From: a virus
IMG/VR virus record: IMGVR_UViG_3300045974_000283
Span: 1 to 64,000 of that record
DNA length: 64,000 bases
Reading direction: 5' to 3' (one strand)
Under the pieces are notes generated by a model. The model saw only the letters and a program-made list of their open reading frames with translations, was not told the origin of the DNA and ran no database searches. Both the position numbers and the translations under genes were made by a program. How positions within the stretch are numbered: position 1 is the first letter of the stretch; each line of letters opens with the position of its first letter. Shown here piece by piece: positions 1 to 8,232 of this stretch.

Positions 1-539
1 TCATCGACCTGAACGTCTTGCAGCCCGGCAGTCCCAAGTTGACGGCCGCGTGGATTCGCATGTTCGAGCGCACCGTGGAAGCCAAGACGCTGGCGCAGGA
101 CACGGTCGATGAGATCTACGAAGCCTTGGCCTCCGCCGTGGACTTCAAGGGTTTCAAGTCGACCCTCAACGAGGAGACGACGGAAGCCGCCAAGCGCATC
201 TTCGAGGTGATCCGGAAGACGAAGCACGTTGAGCCCTACTACGTTGCGGCGCTCAAGGACTCGGACTCGATGGATACCATCAAGGCTCTGTGGCCCAAGG
301 GCTCGGCGTGTATCGCGGCAGAGGCCAAGTCTTTGGTCACGGAGTACGCCTGCAAGAACGTGAAGGAACTCTTCGCCGAAGCCTTCTCCTACTACGCCAT
401 CGGCTCGGACCTCCCGAAGCCCGTTGTAGGTCTGGTTGAAGCCTCCATTCAGCGCGCCATCAAACTCCTCCCCGAAGCCATCGCGATGGCAAACGACCGC
501 TCCTCCAAAAACGCTGAAGCCTCAGCATCACTGGATTGA
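1..539 (+). CDS. Unknown protein, 5'-truncated by the window edge
   Basis: The reading frame is open from the first in-frame codon at position 3, so the true start lies left of the window; a TTG at 18 is only an internal codon. About 179 residues are visible. They are mostly helix-forming with an Ala/Ser-rich tail. No motif that I recognise is present. The stop overlaps the start region of the next gene, which suggests translational coupling. Confidence 0.6.
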   Translation, partial: IDLNVLQPGSPKLTAAWIRMFERTVEAKTLAQDTVDEIYEALASAVDFKGFKSTLNEETTEAAKRIFEVIRKTKHVEPYYVAALKDSDSMDTIKALWPKGSACIAAEAKSLVTEYACKNVKELFAEAFSYYAIGSDLPKPVVGLVEASIQRAIKLLPEAIAMANDRSSKNAEASASLD

Positions 540-544
540 ACATC

Positions 545-1129
545 ATGCCCAAGAAAATCTACCCCGCCTCCAACCCTCGCTACAAGCTGGCGATCAAGGA
601 CCAGGAATTCAGCTTCGATGAAGACGGTACGCCGCTCGACCCTTTCAGCAGTGCGACGCCGCCTTCGTTCATCGTCGAGCACAGCCAGAACCCCAAGACC
701 AAGGTCGAATCGGTTCAACTCACATTCGTGGGCGGGACGGCCATCCAGGGTCTGATGGAAGTCCTCAACGGTTTCATGAACTGCCGCATCGAGGAGATGC
801 CCGTCATCTGGACGCACATCATGGACGCGCTGGAATTCGGCAAGCTCATCAAGAATCAGCCGCTCGCGCACGGCAAGCCCGCTGGGATGCAAGTCATCCA
901 GGAAGACGCGATGGTCCCGATGGAGATCGTTCCACAGCCGACGGTTCTGTTCGGGGTTCCGGCCGCGCTTCACGAAGCGGTCCACAAGGTCGTGGTCGAA
1001 GACCTGACCCCGCCTTTCTACCGACCCTTCACAGCCCTCGTTGCGTTTCCCAACGGCAAGACGCGTGAACAGTGGCTCGTTGGTTCGCCGGGCAACTTCA
1101 TGCCCTTCTCAGATACGCAAGGCTCTTGA
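545..1129 (+). CDS. Unknown protein (194 aa)
   Basis: ATG 545 is preferred over the TTG at 536 that overlaps the previous stop. The protein starts MPKKIYPASNPRYKL and is soluble, with no membrane segment or signal peptide and no recognised domain. It ends two bases before the kinase-like gene, so the two are probably co-translated. No strong Shine-Dalgarno site is seen, which leaves the start uncertain. Confidence 0.6.
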   Translation: MPKKIYPASNPRYKLAIKDQEFSFDEDGTPLDPFSSATPPSFIVEHSQNPKTKVESVQLTFVGGTAIQGLMEVLNGFMNCRIEEMPVIWTHIMDALEFGKLIKNQPLAHGKPAGMQVIQEDAMVPMEIVPQPTVLFGVPAALHEAVHKVVVEDLTPPFYRPFTALVAFPNGKTREQWLVGSPGNFMPFSDTQGS

Positions 1130-1131
1130 CC

Positions 1132-1803
1132 ATGCGAAACCCCACTCCCAAGCGGGTCGTCTTCCTCTGCGGCCCCGGCGCCTCAGGCAAAGGTACGATT
1201 CTGAAGGAACTGAAGGCCGAACTCGGCGACCAAGTGATGCTCTTCCCGTCCACGAATCGTGCAGCGGCTGATCAGGCAGGATTCAACAGCGAGAAGGAGA
1301 TGCTGTCGTTGACGCCGCGTGACCACACGAAGGTTCAGGTCGGCATCTATCGTTTCTACCGTGAGGCGCTGTCCAAGGCACTCACGGACTTCCGCAAGTC
1401 AACGGCTGAGATTCTGGTAACCGAGCGCAGCCCGGTTGATTATCTCGCGTACATCGACATGATTCGTGATCACGGTTCGCTGACCGCCGCTGAGCTTCTG
1501 GCGTATGGCATCCAGAACTACAAGGAGATTCATCAGCGCAACTTCGACACGTTCACGGTCATGCTGCCTTGGCCTGTTCCGTGGTCCGGTTCTGCTCAGA
1601 CGCAAGACGGGTTTCGGCATGTTGATTCCTCGAAGGAGACTGCGCTGCACCTTAGCGGGTTGAACTTCGCATCTATCCTGGCCCGCACTCCGCACTGGAT
1701 TCATTTCGGGTATATGGACGCCGAAACTCTTTCTGTTGACGCCCGAATCTCATGGCTCTGCAAGAGTTTGGGAATCGCCCTGCCACTGAAACCTGAGCTG
1801 TAA
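1132..1803 (+). CDS. P-loop nucleotide/nucleoside kinase-like protein
   Basis: A 223-residue protein. A Walker A motif, GPGASGKGT, lies near residue 13, directly after a hydrophobic strand (RVVFLC). A later ERSPVDYLAY motif resembles the DE/ERS-type loop of deoxynucleoside and NadR-like (AAA_28) kinases. The size fits a single-domain P-loop kinase. The likely role is phosphorylation of a nucleotide or nucleoside in precursor metabolism, but the substrate cannot be read from the sequence. The start at 1132 removes a 20-residue upstream extension that overlaps the preceding gene. It is the last gene before the first promoter region. Confidence 0.65.
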   Translation: MRNPTPKRVVFLCGPGASGKGTILKELKAELGDQVMLFPSTNRAAADQAGFNSEKEMLSLTPRDHTKVQVGIYRFYREALSKALTDFRKSTAEILVTERSPVDYLAYIDMIRDHGSLTAAELLAYGIQNYKEIHQRNFDTFTVMLPWPVPWSGSAQTQDGFRHVDSSKETALHLSGLNFASILARTPHWIHFGYMDAETLSVDARISWLCKSLGIALPLKPEL

Positions 1804-1853
1804 ATGGCGGTTATGTAGGATTTCCCGAGTATCCCCAAATCTATGGAAAACGA

Positions 1854-1912
1854 GGGTATTTTGGAGCCTGCGGGCAAACCCTGCTGGAGCCCAAAAACCC
1901 TCCAAAATACCC
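1854..1912. repeat. 13-bp perfect inverted repeat upstream of promoter P1
   Basis: GGGTATTTTGGAG at 1854-1866 is the exact reverse complement of CTCCAAAATACCC at 1900-1912, with a 33-nt spacer. The right arm ends one base before the -35 box of P1. It could be an operator, or a stem-loop closing the upstream transcript; no T-run follows it, so intrinsic termination is doubtful. Confidence 0.7.
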
Positions 1913-1913
1913 C

Positions 1914-1942
1914 TTGTGGATGCAGAAAAAGAGGGGTATAAT
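1914..1942 (+). promoter_or_regulatory. Sigma70-like promoter P1
   Basis: TTGTGG (1914-1919), a 17-bp spacer and a perfect TATAAT (1937-1942). Transcription would begin near 1949. The leader has a small hairpin (GTAGG/CCTAC, 1949-1961) overlapping the start of ACAATCAACCC (1960-1970), an element also found after promoter P2. The promoter faces the small gene at 1988 and the ligase cluster. Confidence 0.75.
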
Positions 1943-1987
1943 GGGGTCGTAGGCTTCCTACAATCAACCCAAACCAAGGCACCCAAA

Positions 1988-2284
1988 ATGCACCAAGCAC
2001 AAACGCCCCTCAGCACCCTGTCCGCCGCCGCCATGCAAGCTCACCGCGAGCTCACTCTGGCTTCGCTCTGCCAGAAGGCTTCGGCCTTCGTGCCCATCGG
2101 CGAAACCCGTCGGGCGCGTGAGCAGTCCAGCCCGGTGGCAATGGCATCCAGCAAGGTGGTCAGCACCAAGACGTCCGCCTCGACAACCAATCACGTCGCT
2201 CACTTCGAGTACGCTGACGGCTCCAGCGAGACGTTCGACGGTCGGGTCTGGGCCAAAACTGCGGCACCCAAAACCGCAAACTGA
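1988..2284 (+). CDS. Unknown small protein, first gene after promoter P1
   Basis: 98 residues starting MHQAQTPLSTL. ATG 1988 was chosen because it follows an AAGG box and lies about 39 nt after the predicted transcription start; an upstream in-frame ATG at 1916 would precede the promoter -10. The middle is Ser/Thr/Ala-rich and the C-terminal part (HFEYADGSSETFDGR) looks like a short beta-hairpin domain. No family recognised. As a promoter-proximal gene it is probably strongly expressed early. Confidence 0.6.
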   Translation: MHQAQTPLSTLSAAAMQAHRELTLASLCQKASAFVPIGETRRAREQSSPVAMASSKVVSTKTSASTTNHVAHFEYADGSSETFDGRVWAKTAAPKTAN

Positions 2285-2295
2285 TCATCAACACC

Positions 2296-2313
2296 ACGGG
2301 GCTTCGGCCCCGT
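2296..2313 (+). terminator. Stem-loop with TTCG loop (attenuator or weak terminator)
   Basis: ACGGGGC-TTCG-GCCCCGT forms a 7-bp GC-rich hairpin with a stable tetraloop directly after the stop at 2284. Only one T follows, so it is more likely an mRNA-stabilising or attenuating structure than a full terminator. Confidence 0.5.
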
Positions 2314-2338
2314 TCGCACCCTCACTAAGGAGTTCATC

Positions 2339-2569
2339 ATGTCAAACGGCCAATCTGGTGGATACCAGTCGATCAAGGACTTCAGCCGGGCCTTCCCGGA
2401 AGAAGGCTCCGCCATGTGCATCACCATGCGTGATTCACAGTCGCGTCGCGTGGTGGACGTTCGCTACTTCTGCGGCAACGACGACAGGACTTGGGTGGCG
2501 AACCACCTCACGGCGTGGACCTACGTCAACGGATACACAGCGACCATCGAAATGGTCCGGATTCCCTGA
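2339..2569 (+). CDS. Unknown small protein (76 aa)
   Basis: Preceded by a good ribosome site (TAAGGAG, 6 nt spacing). The protein is soluble and mixed alpha/beta by eye. No recognisable motif. It sits between the promoter-proximal gene and the gene overlapping the ligase. Confidence 0.6.
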   Translation: MSNGQSGGYQSIKDFSRAFPEEGSAMCITMRDSQSRRVVDVRYFCGNDDRTWVANHLTAWTYVNGYTATIEMVRIP

Positions 2570-2592
2570 TTCAGCCGAGCAAGGAGACAACC

Positions 2593-3057
2593 ATGCTCAG
2601 AATCGCAACGGTGAAAACGGCAGACCTCAATCTGCCTTTCCCTGACGGCTCGGGTATTGAGCCCACAACGGCCGAGCGCTACATCTTCGCGCTTCGCAAG
2701 CGCTTCGGATTGGAGGCCACCGCCAAAACCCGTTTCCATCGTCTCATCTGGGAAGAGCAGGTCATCGCTCATCTTCTCAGCAAGGGTTGGCTCCCAACGA
2801 GCGTTCCGTTGTTCCACGACGGTCCCGCTTTCGAGGGTTCCTCGTTCTCTCGTACCGTCTCGATGATCAAGCCGAACGGCGTCGCCGTTTATGTCTGGTT
2901 CAACACTGCACTCGCACCAAAGCACCCGCATCATGAAAACAACTCCCGTCACCAATCAGCTCAGCTCGTACACGGTAAGCCGTCTCAAGACGCTGGACTT
3001 GGTCAACCTGAAGCGGCTTTATCTGCGCGCGAAAGAGGCCTACTACAATTCGACTGA
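2593..3057 (+). CDS. Unknown protein overlapping the ligase gene
   Basis: 154 residues from ATG 2593, which has an AAGGAG site. Its last 42 codons are read in a different frame from the ligase, which starts at 2933, so 125 bp are shared. The C-terminal part is rich in His, Gln and Gly and may be less constrained than the first 110 residues. No known domain. Because the ligase N-terminal domain is conserved, the overlap looks real rather than a wrong ligase start. Confidence 0.55.
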   Translation: MLRIATVKTADLNLPFPDGSGIEPTTAERYIFALRKRFGLEATAKTRFHRLIWEEQVIAHLLSKGWLPTSVPLFHDGPAFEGSSFSRTVSMIKPNGVAVYVWFNTALAPKHPHHENNSRHQSAQLVHGKPSQDAGLGQPEAALSARERGLLQFD

Positions 3058-4918
3058 TGGCGTTGTCCGCATGTCGGACAAGGTGTTCGACGCCCTTGAA
3101 GCCCTCATCAAGGACGAGGACCCGAAGTGGTCTGGCTTAAAGAAGGTCGGCGCTCCTGTCAAGACAGTCGTGGGCAAGAAGGTCGAGCGCACTCTTCCGG
3201 TGCCAATGGCCTCACTCAACAAGGTGAAGGCCGACGCTGGCCCGAACGCTCTGCGTCTGCGTCTGGCTCAGTTCACAGGCAACAAGGTCGTCATCGGCCC
3301 GAAGTACGATGGCTCCGCTGTTCAGGGCTCCTACGTTCTCGGCAAGCTGACCGCCCTGAACACTCGTGGCAACGGCACCCTCGGCAAGTCGCTCGATCAC
3401 TTCATCACGCATCTGGGCGGCGCTTTGCCCACGACCCTGCCGACGAAGTGGACCGGCATCGTGCGCTGCGAAGCCATCGTTCCGCTGTCCGTGTGGAAGG
3501 CCAAGTACAGCAAGGAATTTGAGACCGCTCGCGCCATGTCGTCGGCCATTCTCAACCGTCAAGACGTCCACCCGGCGCTGACAGCAGGCGATGTCCATTT
3601 TGTGGTTTTGCGCGTTCTCAGCGATGGCCCCACGCGAATAATCCCGTCCATCAGCGACGGTCTGGCGAAGGCCGCTCGCCTTGGGTTTCATGCTGCCTCT
3701 TGGGTTGACTACACCAAGGCCGAAGTTACTCACGAGCTTCTGGTTCGCATGGCATCCATGTCCGAAGACTGGGACGTTGACTATCGCCTGGACGGCCTCG
3801 TGGTGTTCCAGGATCACGTGAACCTGCGCTGCACGGCCACGAACCCCGCCTACGGGTTCGCGTTCAAGCTCGACGAGGACGAGGACGAAGCGGCTCAAGC
3901 CACAATCCTCAGCATCGAGCACTCGGTCACGCGTACGAAGCGCGTCGTGCCTGTCGCCATTCTGACGCCGACCGTGTTCGACGACGGCACGACGGTGTCA
4001 CGCGCCACGCTGAACAACGTTCCGTGGGCTCGCGACCAGAAGGCTGGTGTCGGCTCGGTCGTCAGCGTCATACGTGGCGGGGAAATCATCCCCAAGGTAA
4101 TCGCGGTCAAGACGCCGAAACCCTACGCTGTGCCTACGGCGGCCAGCCTCGGCGTCGTGTCAGTCGCCATCCAGGGCAAAGACATGGTCGTAGTGGACAT
4201 CGGCGAAGGTGACGTTGCCCTCAACGTGCGTGAGCAAGCCTTCTCGTTCGCCATCAAGACGATCGGCATGAAACATCTGGCTGGCAGCGCAGCGGTCACG
4301 CTGGCCGAGGTCTACGAAGACCCGCTGGAAATGATCGCCGACTTCTACCGTCCGGGCGTGTTCGAGGAGAAGGTCAAGGACACCATCGGCGTGAAGACAG
4401 CGCGGCGCGCACTGACTACGTTGCCCAAAACCATTCCGCTGTGGAAGCTGATGCGCGCATCCGGCGTGTTCGGCAAAGGTCTGGGGTCCACGCTCCTGGA
4501 GCGCCTGTTCACCACAGCGCCGACTTCGGCACGGAAGGTCGGCAGCAAGTTCCAAGTGACCTACTCGCGCGCGAAGGCCATCGAGGTTCTCGGTCCGGTG
4601 GCTGGCACGAACTACGCTGACAAGGAAGACGCGTTCTACACCATGTATCTGGGGATGGACTTCGACATCCCGTTGGATCGCACGGTGGCAGCGGCCAAAA
4701 CCGTGGTCAGCGGTCGCCTGACCGGAAAGGTCTTCTGCTTCACGGGCTACCGCGACTTCGCTCAGAAGACCCACATCGAGTCCCTCGGTGGCGTCGTGTC
4801 GGACAAGTTCGACAAGAGCGTAACGCACCTGCTCCATCGCGAAGGCGGTCGGGCATCCACCAAGCTGGAAAAGGCACGGGCCTCCGGCATCTCTGTTCTC
4901 ACCTTCACGCAAGTCTGA
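2933..4918 (+). CDS. ligA: NAD-dependent DNA ligase, LigA-like
   Basis: Seals 3'-OH/5'-phosphate nicks using NAD+, in phage DNA replication and repair. Visible parts, in order: an Ia-like N-terminal region (YYNSTDGVVRMSDKVFDALE, about 37-56); the adenylation domain with the KxDG motif at Lys124 (PKYDG) and a following TRGNG; an OB fold (TVSRATLNNV); a helical HhH-like region; and a C-terminal BRCT domain (about 585-661, CFTGYRD). At 661 residues it is close to bacterial LigA length. I see no tetracysteine zinc finger after the OB fold, where cellular LigA has one. The start at 2933 lies inside the previous gene. Confidence 0.9.
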   Translation: MKTTPVTNQLSSYTVSRLKTLDLVNLKRLYLRAKEAYYNSTDGVVRMSDKVFDALEALIKDEDPKWSGLKKVGAPVKTVVGKKVERTLPVPMASLNKVKADAGPNALRLRLAQFTGNKVVIGPKYDGSAVQGSYVLGKLTALNTRGNGTLGKSLDHFITHLGGALPTTLPTKWTGIVRCEAIVPLSVWKAKYSKEFETARAMSSAILNRQDVHPALTAGDVHFVVLRVLSDGPTRIIPSISDGLAKAARLGFHAASWVDYTKAEVTHELLVRMASMSEDWDVDYRLDGLVVFQDHVNLRCTATNPAYGFAFKLDEDEDEAAQATILSIEHSVTRTKRVVPVAILTPTVFDDGTTVSRATLNNVPWARDQKAGVGSVVSVIRGGEIIPKVIAVKTPKPYAVPTAASLGVVSVAIQGKDMVVVDIGEGDVALNVREQAFSFAIKTIGMKHLAGSAAVTLAEVYEDPLEMIADFYRPGVFEEKVKDTIGVKTARRALTTLPKTIPLWKLMRASGVFGKGLGSTLLERLFTTAPTSARKVGSKFQVTYSRAKAIEVLGPVAGTNYADKEDAFYTMYLGMDFDIPLDRTVAAAKTVVSGRLTGKVFCFTGYRDFAQKTHIESLGGVVSDKFDKSVTHLLHREGGRASTKLEKARASGISVLTFTQV

Positions 4919-4929
4919 AAGTCATCACC

Positions 4930-5463
4930 ATGCAACACGCCCTCAACTACATCCGCAACCTTATTGCCCGTTCTGAAGCGCGGCGAGGCGAGGAGGTCGC
5001 GCAGAGCCCGACACTCTACAAGCCGAAGCCGAAGCCGGAGCAGAAGCCCGCGCCTGCACCGACGGTCCGCTTCGTGAACCTTGAAGGCTTCCAGCTCGCA
5101 ATCGATCAAGCCGCGTACTCCGTCTCCCGGTCGGTGATCGCGAAGCAAGCCTTCGTTCTCTTCTGCGAGGGCGAGGGCGTCATCCGCTGGGGACAGCGCG
5201 GCCCAAACCTGAAAGAGCTCCTTGGACAGGTCATCGCCGAGCGAATGATCTTTCTGACTGACGGCGCATCCGGAGAGTTCTACGCTGGCGCATGGATGCA
5301 CGATCTGGAATGCCGACTGGCGCTGGCTCAGGCTTTGTGGCCTCTCGGCTTCAAGACCGAATACAAGTCCTATACGGCCGAAGACTTGGGGTCGTCGTCG
5401 CAGCATATCTGCATCACGCTCCGCACCGACAACGGAGCAAAGTTCAACTCGGCGAATATCTGA
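4930..5463 (+). CDS. Unknown protein (177 aa)
   Basis: Starts 11 bp after the ligase stop, so probably co-transcribed with it. Residues about 30-45 form a Lys/Pro-rich linker (repeated KPKP) between a short basic N-terminal helix and a folded C-terminal domain. No recognised family, membrane segment or catalytic motif. Confidence 0.6.
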   Translation: MQHALNYIRNLIARSEARRGEEVAQSPTLYKPKPKPEQKPAPAPTVRFVNLEGFQLAIDQAAYSVSRSVIAKQAFVLFCEGEGVIRWGQRGPNLKELLGQVIAERMIFLTDGASGEFYAGAWMHDLECRLALAQALWPLGFKTEYKSYTAEDLGSSSQHICITLRTDNGAKFNSANI

Positions 5464-5465
5464 CC

Positions 5466-5750
5466 ATGTCGCCGTCACAACGCATGACCCTCGCGTACTT
5501 CCTGCGCGAGCGCCGACGGTGGCGTCGCATCCGTGCAAAGCAGAAGGTTCTCCCCACCGAGAACTTCTTCACCAACGACTGGCTCCGTGGATACGCGGAT
5601 ATGTACAAGAAAGAGGCTTCCAATGTTCCGAAACCAAAACCCCAAGTCGCTCACTCCGTCACGACTGTCCCCTTCCGCCTTTCGGCCCGTGAACGCCTTG
5701 GCGGCGATCAGTGGGGTCGTCACCCGTGGCTTCCGCTCTGTGACCTCTGA
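5466..5750 (+). CDS. Unknown basic small protein overlapping the next gene
   Basis: 94 residues, very Arg-rich near the N-terminus (LRERRRWRRIRAKQK), which suggests nucleic-acid or membrane-surface contact. The ATG follows the previous stop by 2 bp. The last 42 codons overlap the membrane-protein gene that begins at 5623 in another frame. Confidence 0.5.
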   Translation: MSPSQRMTLAYFLRERRRWRRIRAKQKVLPTENFFTNDWLRGYADMYKKEASNVPKPKPQVAHSVTTVPFRLSARERLGGDQWGRHPWLPLCDL

Positions 5751-5973
5751 AATGGCCGGGCTGGCTCTCCGTCTCATGTGGTGGCTGGACAACTTCCTGG
5801 AGTTCGCTTGGCTGCTCGTTTGCATCCTGTGGACGCTCACCTGGACAGCCGTCGTCAGCTTCTTGGTGGCCTTCTTCCTGGTGCAGGCACCTACTGGATC
5901 GGAGCTGACCGGCATGGCTGCGTTCACCATCCTCTGGTTCCTGGTGGCCTTTCAACGCTTCACCCGCTATTGA
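5623..5973 (+). CDS. Small two-helix membrane protein
   Basis: 116 residues from ATG 5623, which has an AAAGAGG site 6 nt upstream; ATG 5752, just after the previous stop, is an alternative start. Two strongly hydrophobic segments are visible in the C-terminal half (FAWLLVCILWTLTWTAVVSF and GMAAFTILWFLVAF). The function is unknown; it is likely in the inner membrane of the host. Confidence 0.6.
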   Translation: MFRNQNPKSLTPSRLSPSAFRPVNALAAISGVVTRGFRSVTSEMAGLALRLMWWLDNFLEFAWLLVCILWTLTWTAVVSFLVAFFLVQAPTGSELTGMAAFTILWFLVAFQRFTRY

Positions 5974-5981
5974 GGTTCATC

Positions 5982-6266
5982 ATGAAAATCAAACCGCTGG
6001 AATGGTCCCGTGAGCACACACTCGGGCGCGGACGCAGGGTTGAGATCTCGATCGAGGCCCGCACTTCTGTGGGCGACTACAAGATTTCCTGGTTCGGTGG
6101 CGAACAGCCCCGGTACTTCGAGGTTGATCTTCCGTTCCGCGAGGCCGAACGCTTGAAAACGCCTTCAAGCTGGGCGGAATCTTTGGATGAAGCCAAGGAA
6201 TTGGCATCGAAACACTACGAGACGGACATCTTGGCCTGCATCGAACAACCCGTCACCACTGAATAG
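5982..6266 (+). CDS. Unknown small protein (94 aa)
   Basis: ATG 5982 follows a GAGG box. The N-terminal half is an Arg/Glu-rich beta-strand pattern (MKIKPLEWSREHTLG...). Short proteins opening with KPLEW are common in phage accessory regions, but I cannot assign a function. The C-terminus has a helical region ending in CIEQPVTTE. Confidence 0.55.
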   Translation: MKIKPLEWSREHTLGRGRRVEISIEARTSVGDYKISWFGGEQPRYFEVDLPFREAERLKTPSSWAESLDEAKELASKHYETDILACIEQPVTTE

Positions 6267-6275
6267 GATTCCATC

Positions 6276-6470
6276 ATGTTCTTCGCTACCCTACTTCACA
6301 TTCTCGTCGTTGCCTTATTCGTTCTGGGCTGCATCTTTGGTCTGATGGCTGCGATCGGTTCGTCCGGCTTCTGTGAACACTATCGCAACAAACTGGCTCT
6401 TCTCAGCCTCTTCTGTTTCGCCATGTGTGGCACCGTATCGCGCATCGTTTCGCACCAGACCGCCCTGTAA
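6276..6470 (+). CDS. Small membrane protein (64 aa)
   Basis: Two hydrophobic segments (about 5-27 and 40-58) separated by a short charged loop (CEHYRNK). Ribosome site AGGA. Probably inserted in the host membrane; no family recognised. Confidence 0.55.
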   Translation: MFFATLLHILVVALFVLGCIFGLMAAIGSSGFCEHYRNKLALLSLFCFAMCGTVSRIVSHQTAL

Positions 6471-6521
6471 ATACTAGGGCAACACCGTCATACTTCACTT
6501 GTCACCATCACAGGAATCATC

Positions 6522-6809
6522 ATGTCACTTTCAATCGAAGCGGGCGTCGCGAACGATCTCGCGGTGAACCGCCGCAAGCACCTCGCTCGCTGGAATCCAG
6601 GCATCGAAAAGCCGCCACACGACCAGACGGTCATCGTGACCGAACTGCTCAACACGCTGTCCCTGACCGGACAAGAGGACCTTGTCTACATCCGCACCCC
6701 TGACGGCCTGCTCCGGCCTCTGCAGGAAGTGCGGATGCACAAGAAGGGCGGGGAAACGCCTGTTCGTGTCGAGATGGAGATCATCCTCGGCGACGTTGTT
6801 CAGGAGTGA
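6522..6809 (+). CDS. Unknown small protein (95 aa)
   Basis: ATG 6522 after an AGGA box. The protein is soluble, with a central beta-rich part (LVYIRTPDGLLRPLQEVRM). No recognised family. The next gene starts 4 bp after its stop. Confidence 0.5.
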   Translation: MSLSIEAGVANDLAVNRRKHLARWNPGIEKPPHDQTVIVTELLNTLSLTGQEDLVYIRTPDGLLRPLQEVRMHKKGGETPVRVEMEIILGDVVQE

Positions 6810-6813
6810 CCTG

Positions 6814-7131
6814 ATGTCAACATCCGCTTACTACAACAGCCGCAACAACGTCGCTCAGCTGAATGCGGAGAGCCTCGCTCGTCAGGAGAAGGCTCACACG
6901 AAGGCCCACAGCCAAGGACGGTCGGGTTACTGCGAACTGTGCAGGCTTCCACTCCGAGTCCGAGTCGCAGACTTGCCTCTCTACGGTCGGTACGGTTCGC
7001 CGAGTGACCCGGTAAGGCGCACTCCGCCTCCTGGGTACGACTTCGACAAGAATGGTCCGTACATTCCTTGGGACCCAGATGTCCCTCGCGGGGCGCACGG
7101 ACAACCGCTGTACGGTCTCAAGCCACGCTGA
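6814..7131 (+). CDS. Unknown small protein with CxxC motif (105 aa)
   Basis: A single CELC pair (about residues 40-43) after a basic helix, then a Pro/Gly-rich C-terminus (PPPGYDFDKNGPYIPWDP). One CxxC alone is not enough for a classical zinc ribbon, but a dimer could bind metal. Function unknown. Confidence 0.5.
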   Translation: MSTSAYYNSRNNVAQLNAESLARQEKAHTKAHSQGRSGYCELCRLPLRVRVADLPLYGRYGSPSDPVRRTPPPGYDFDKNGPYIPWDPDVPRGAHGQPLYGLKPR

Positions 7132-7158
7132 TCATCTTCACATCGTCACGGATATTCC

Positions 7159-8232
7159 ATGAACGCACCTCACCTTCGATCACCGACCGTCTGGCTCGCC
7201 AGCGCGGTCACCGCCTCCGGCGTCGGCATGGCCGCGATCGCCGCCGGAGAACGCTCAACCGGGCCGGACACCTGGATGCTGACCATCCTGGCCGTCAGCC
7301 TCGCGCTCGGGGCGCACCTGCTCCCCGGTCTCGTGAAGCGCTCCTTCCCCATGTGGAGCATGTGGGCGGTCTGCGTCTTGATGACGCTGTACGGTCACAC
7401 GCATTTCATCGTGGCTGCACAGATGCGGGCCTCACTCGGCCGGGCTGACATCGTGAAAGCGCAAGACGCTACGCTGGCCGTCCGCGAAGAACTGGACGCC
7501 ATCAAGGCGCGCTCGCGTTCCGAGGTCGCTGCTGACCTTGCGACGCAAACCGCCAAAACCGCAAAGCTGGAAGCGCTGCGTCTGCGCTGCGAAGGCGCTA
7601 CGCCCGGTCAGTGCGGTTCGTCCACCGCGATAGCTCGGGCCTCGGCCGCTCAGGTGGACGCCTTGAAGCTGGAGGCCGCGCAAGCTGAGAAGGCTGACGG
7701 TCTGCGCTCGCGCCTAACGCGTGACGCCGAGCAGCGCGACGACAAGAAGGCCACAGCTCAGGCCGACCCGGTTGACTTGGAGATGTCGCGCCTCGTAGGC
7801 GTTGACCTGCACCGGGTCAACATCTTCATGGCTCTGGCGCAGTCGGTAGCGTTGGAGCTTCTCGGAGCCCTGCTCTGGTGGAGCGCGCTGCGCTCCGATG
7901 AAGATGACGAAGAGGACGCCGAAGACGAGCAAAACCCACGCGATGAGCCTGCGAAACTCGAGACGGAGGGCCGCATCACGTTCGGTGAGTGGATGGCTCG
8001 CAAGACCAAACCGATCGTGTACGCGGGGGATATACAAGATCGTATCATGGAGGCAGCGCGCAATCCGGCGGACGAGCCGAGTGGAACGGTGACGGCTGCA
8101 GATTGGACGGCGGTCACAGGCTCGAACGGCAAGACGACAGCCGCCACTGAGGACTTCCCGGCGATGCCGAGACCAAAGCGAACGACGCCACGCAAGCCCA
8201 AGGTGAAACCCAATAAGGAGATCGCAGTATGA
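7159..8232 (+). CDS. Membrane protein with coiled coil and acidic tail
   Basis: 357 residues. Three hydrophobic segments (about 11-29, 38-57, 66-87), a long Ala/Lys/Glu-rich coiled-coil stretch (about 95-200), a fourth membrane segment (about 221-244), then an acidic run (DEDDEEDAEDE) and a basic Pro/Lys-rich end (PRPKRTTPRKPK). This layout suggests a membrane-anchored scaffold. The stop overlaps the next start (ATGA). I do not recognise the family. Confidence 0.6.
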   Translation: MNAPHLRSPTVWLASAVTASGVGMAAIAAGERSTGPDTWMLTILAVSLALGAHLLPGLVKRSFPMWSMWAVCVLMTLYGHTHFIVAAQMRASLGRADIVKAQDATLAVREELDAIKARSRSEVAADLATQTAKTAKLEALRLRCEGATPGQCGSSTAIARASAAQVDALKLEAAQAEKADGLRSRLTRDAEQRDDKKATAQADPVDLEMSRLVGVDLHRVNIFMALAQSVALELLGALLWWSALRSDEDDEEDAEDEQNPRDEPAKLETEGRITFGEWMARKTKPIVYAGDIQDRIMEAARNPADEPSGTVTAADWTAVTGSNGKTTAATEDFPAMPRPKRTTPRKPKVKPNKEIAV

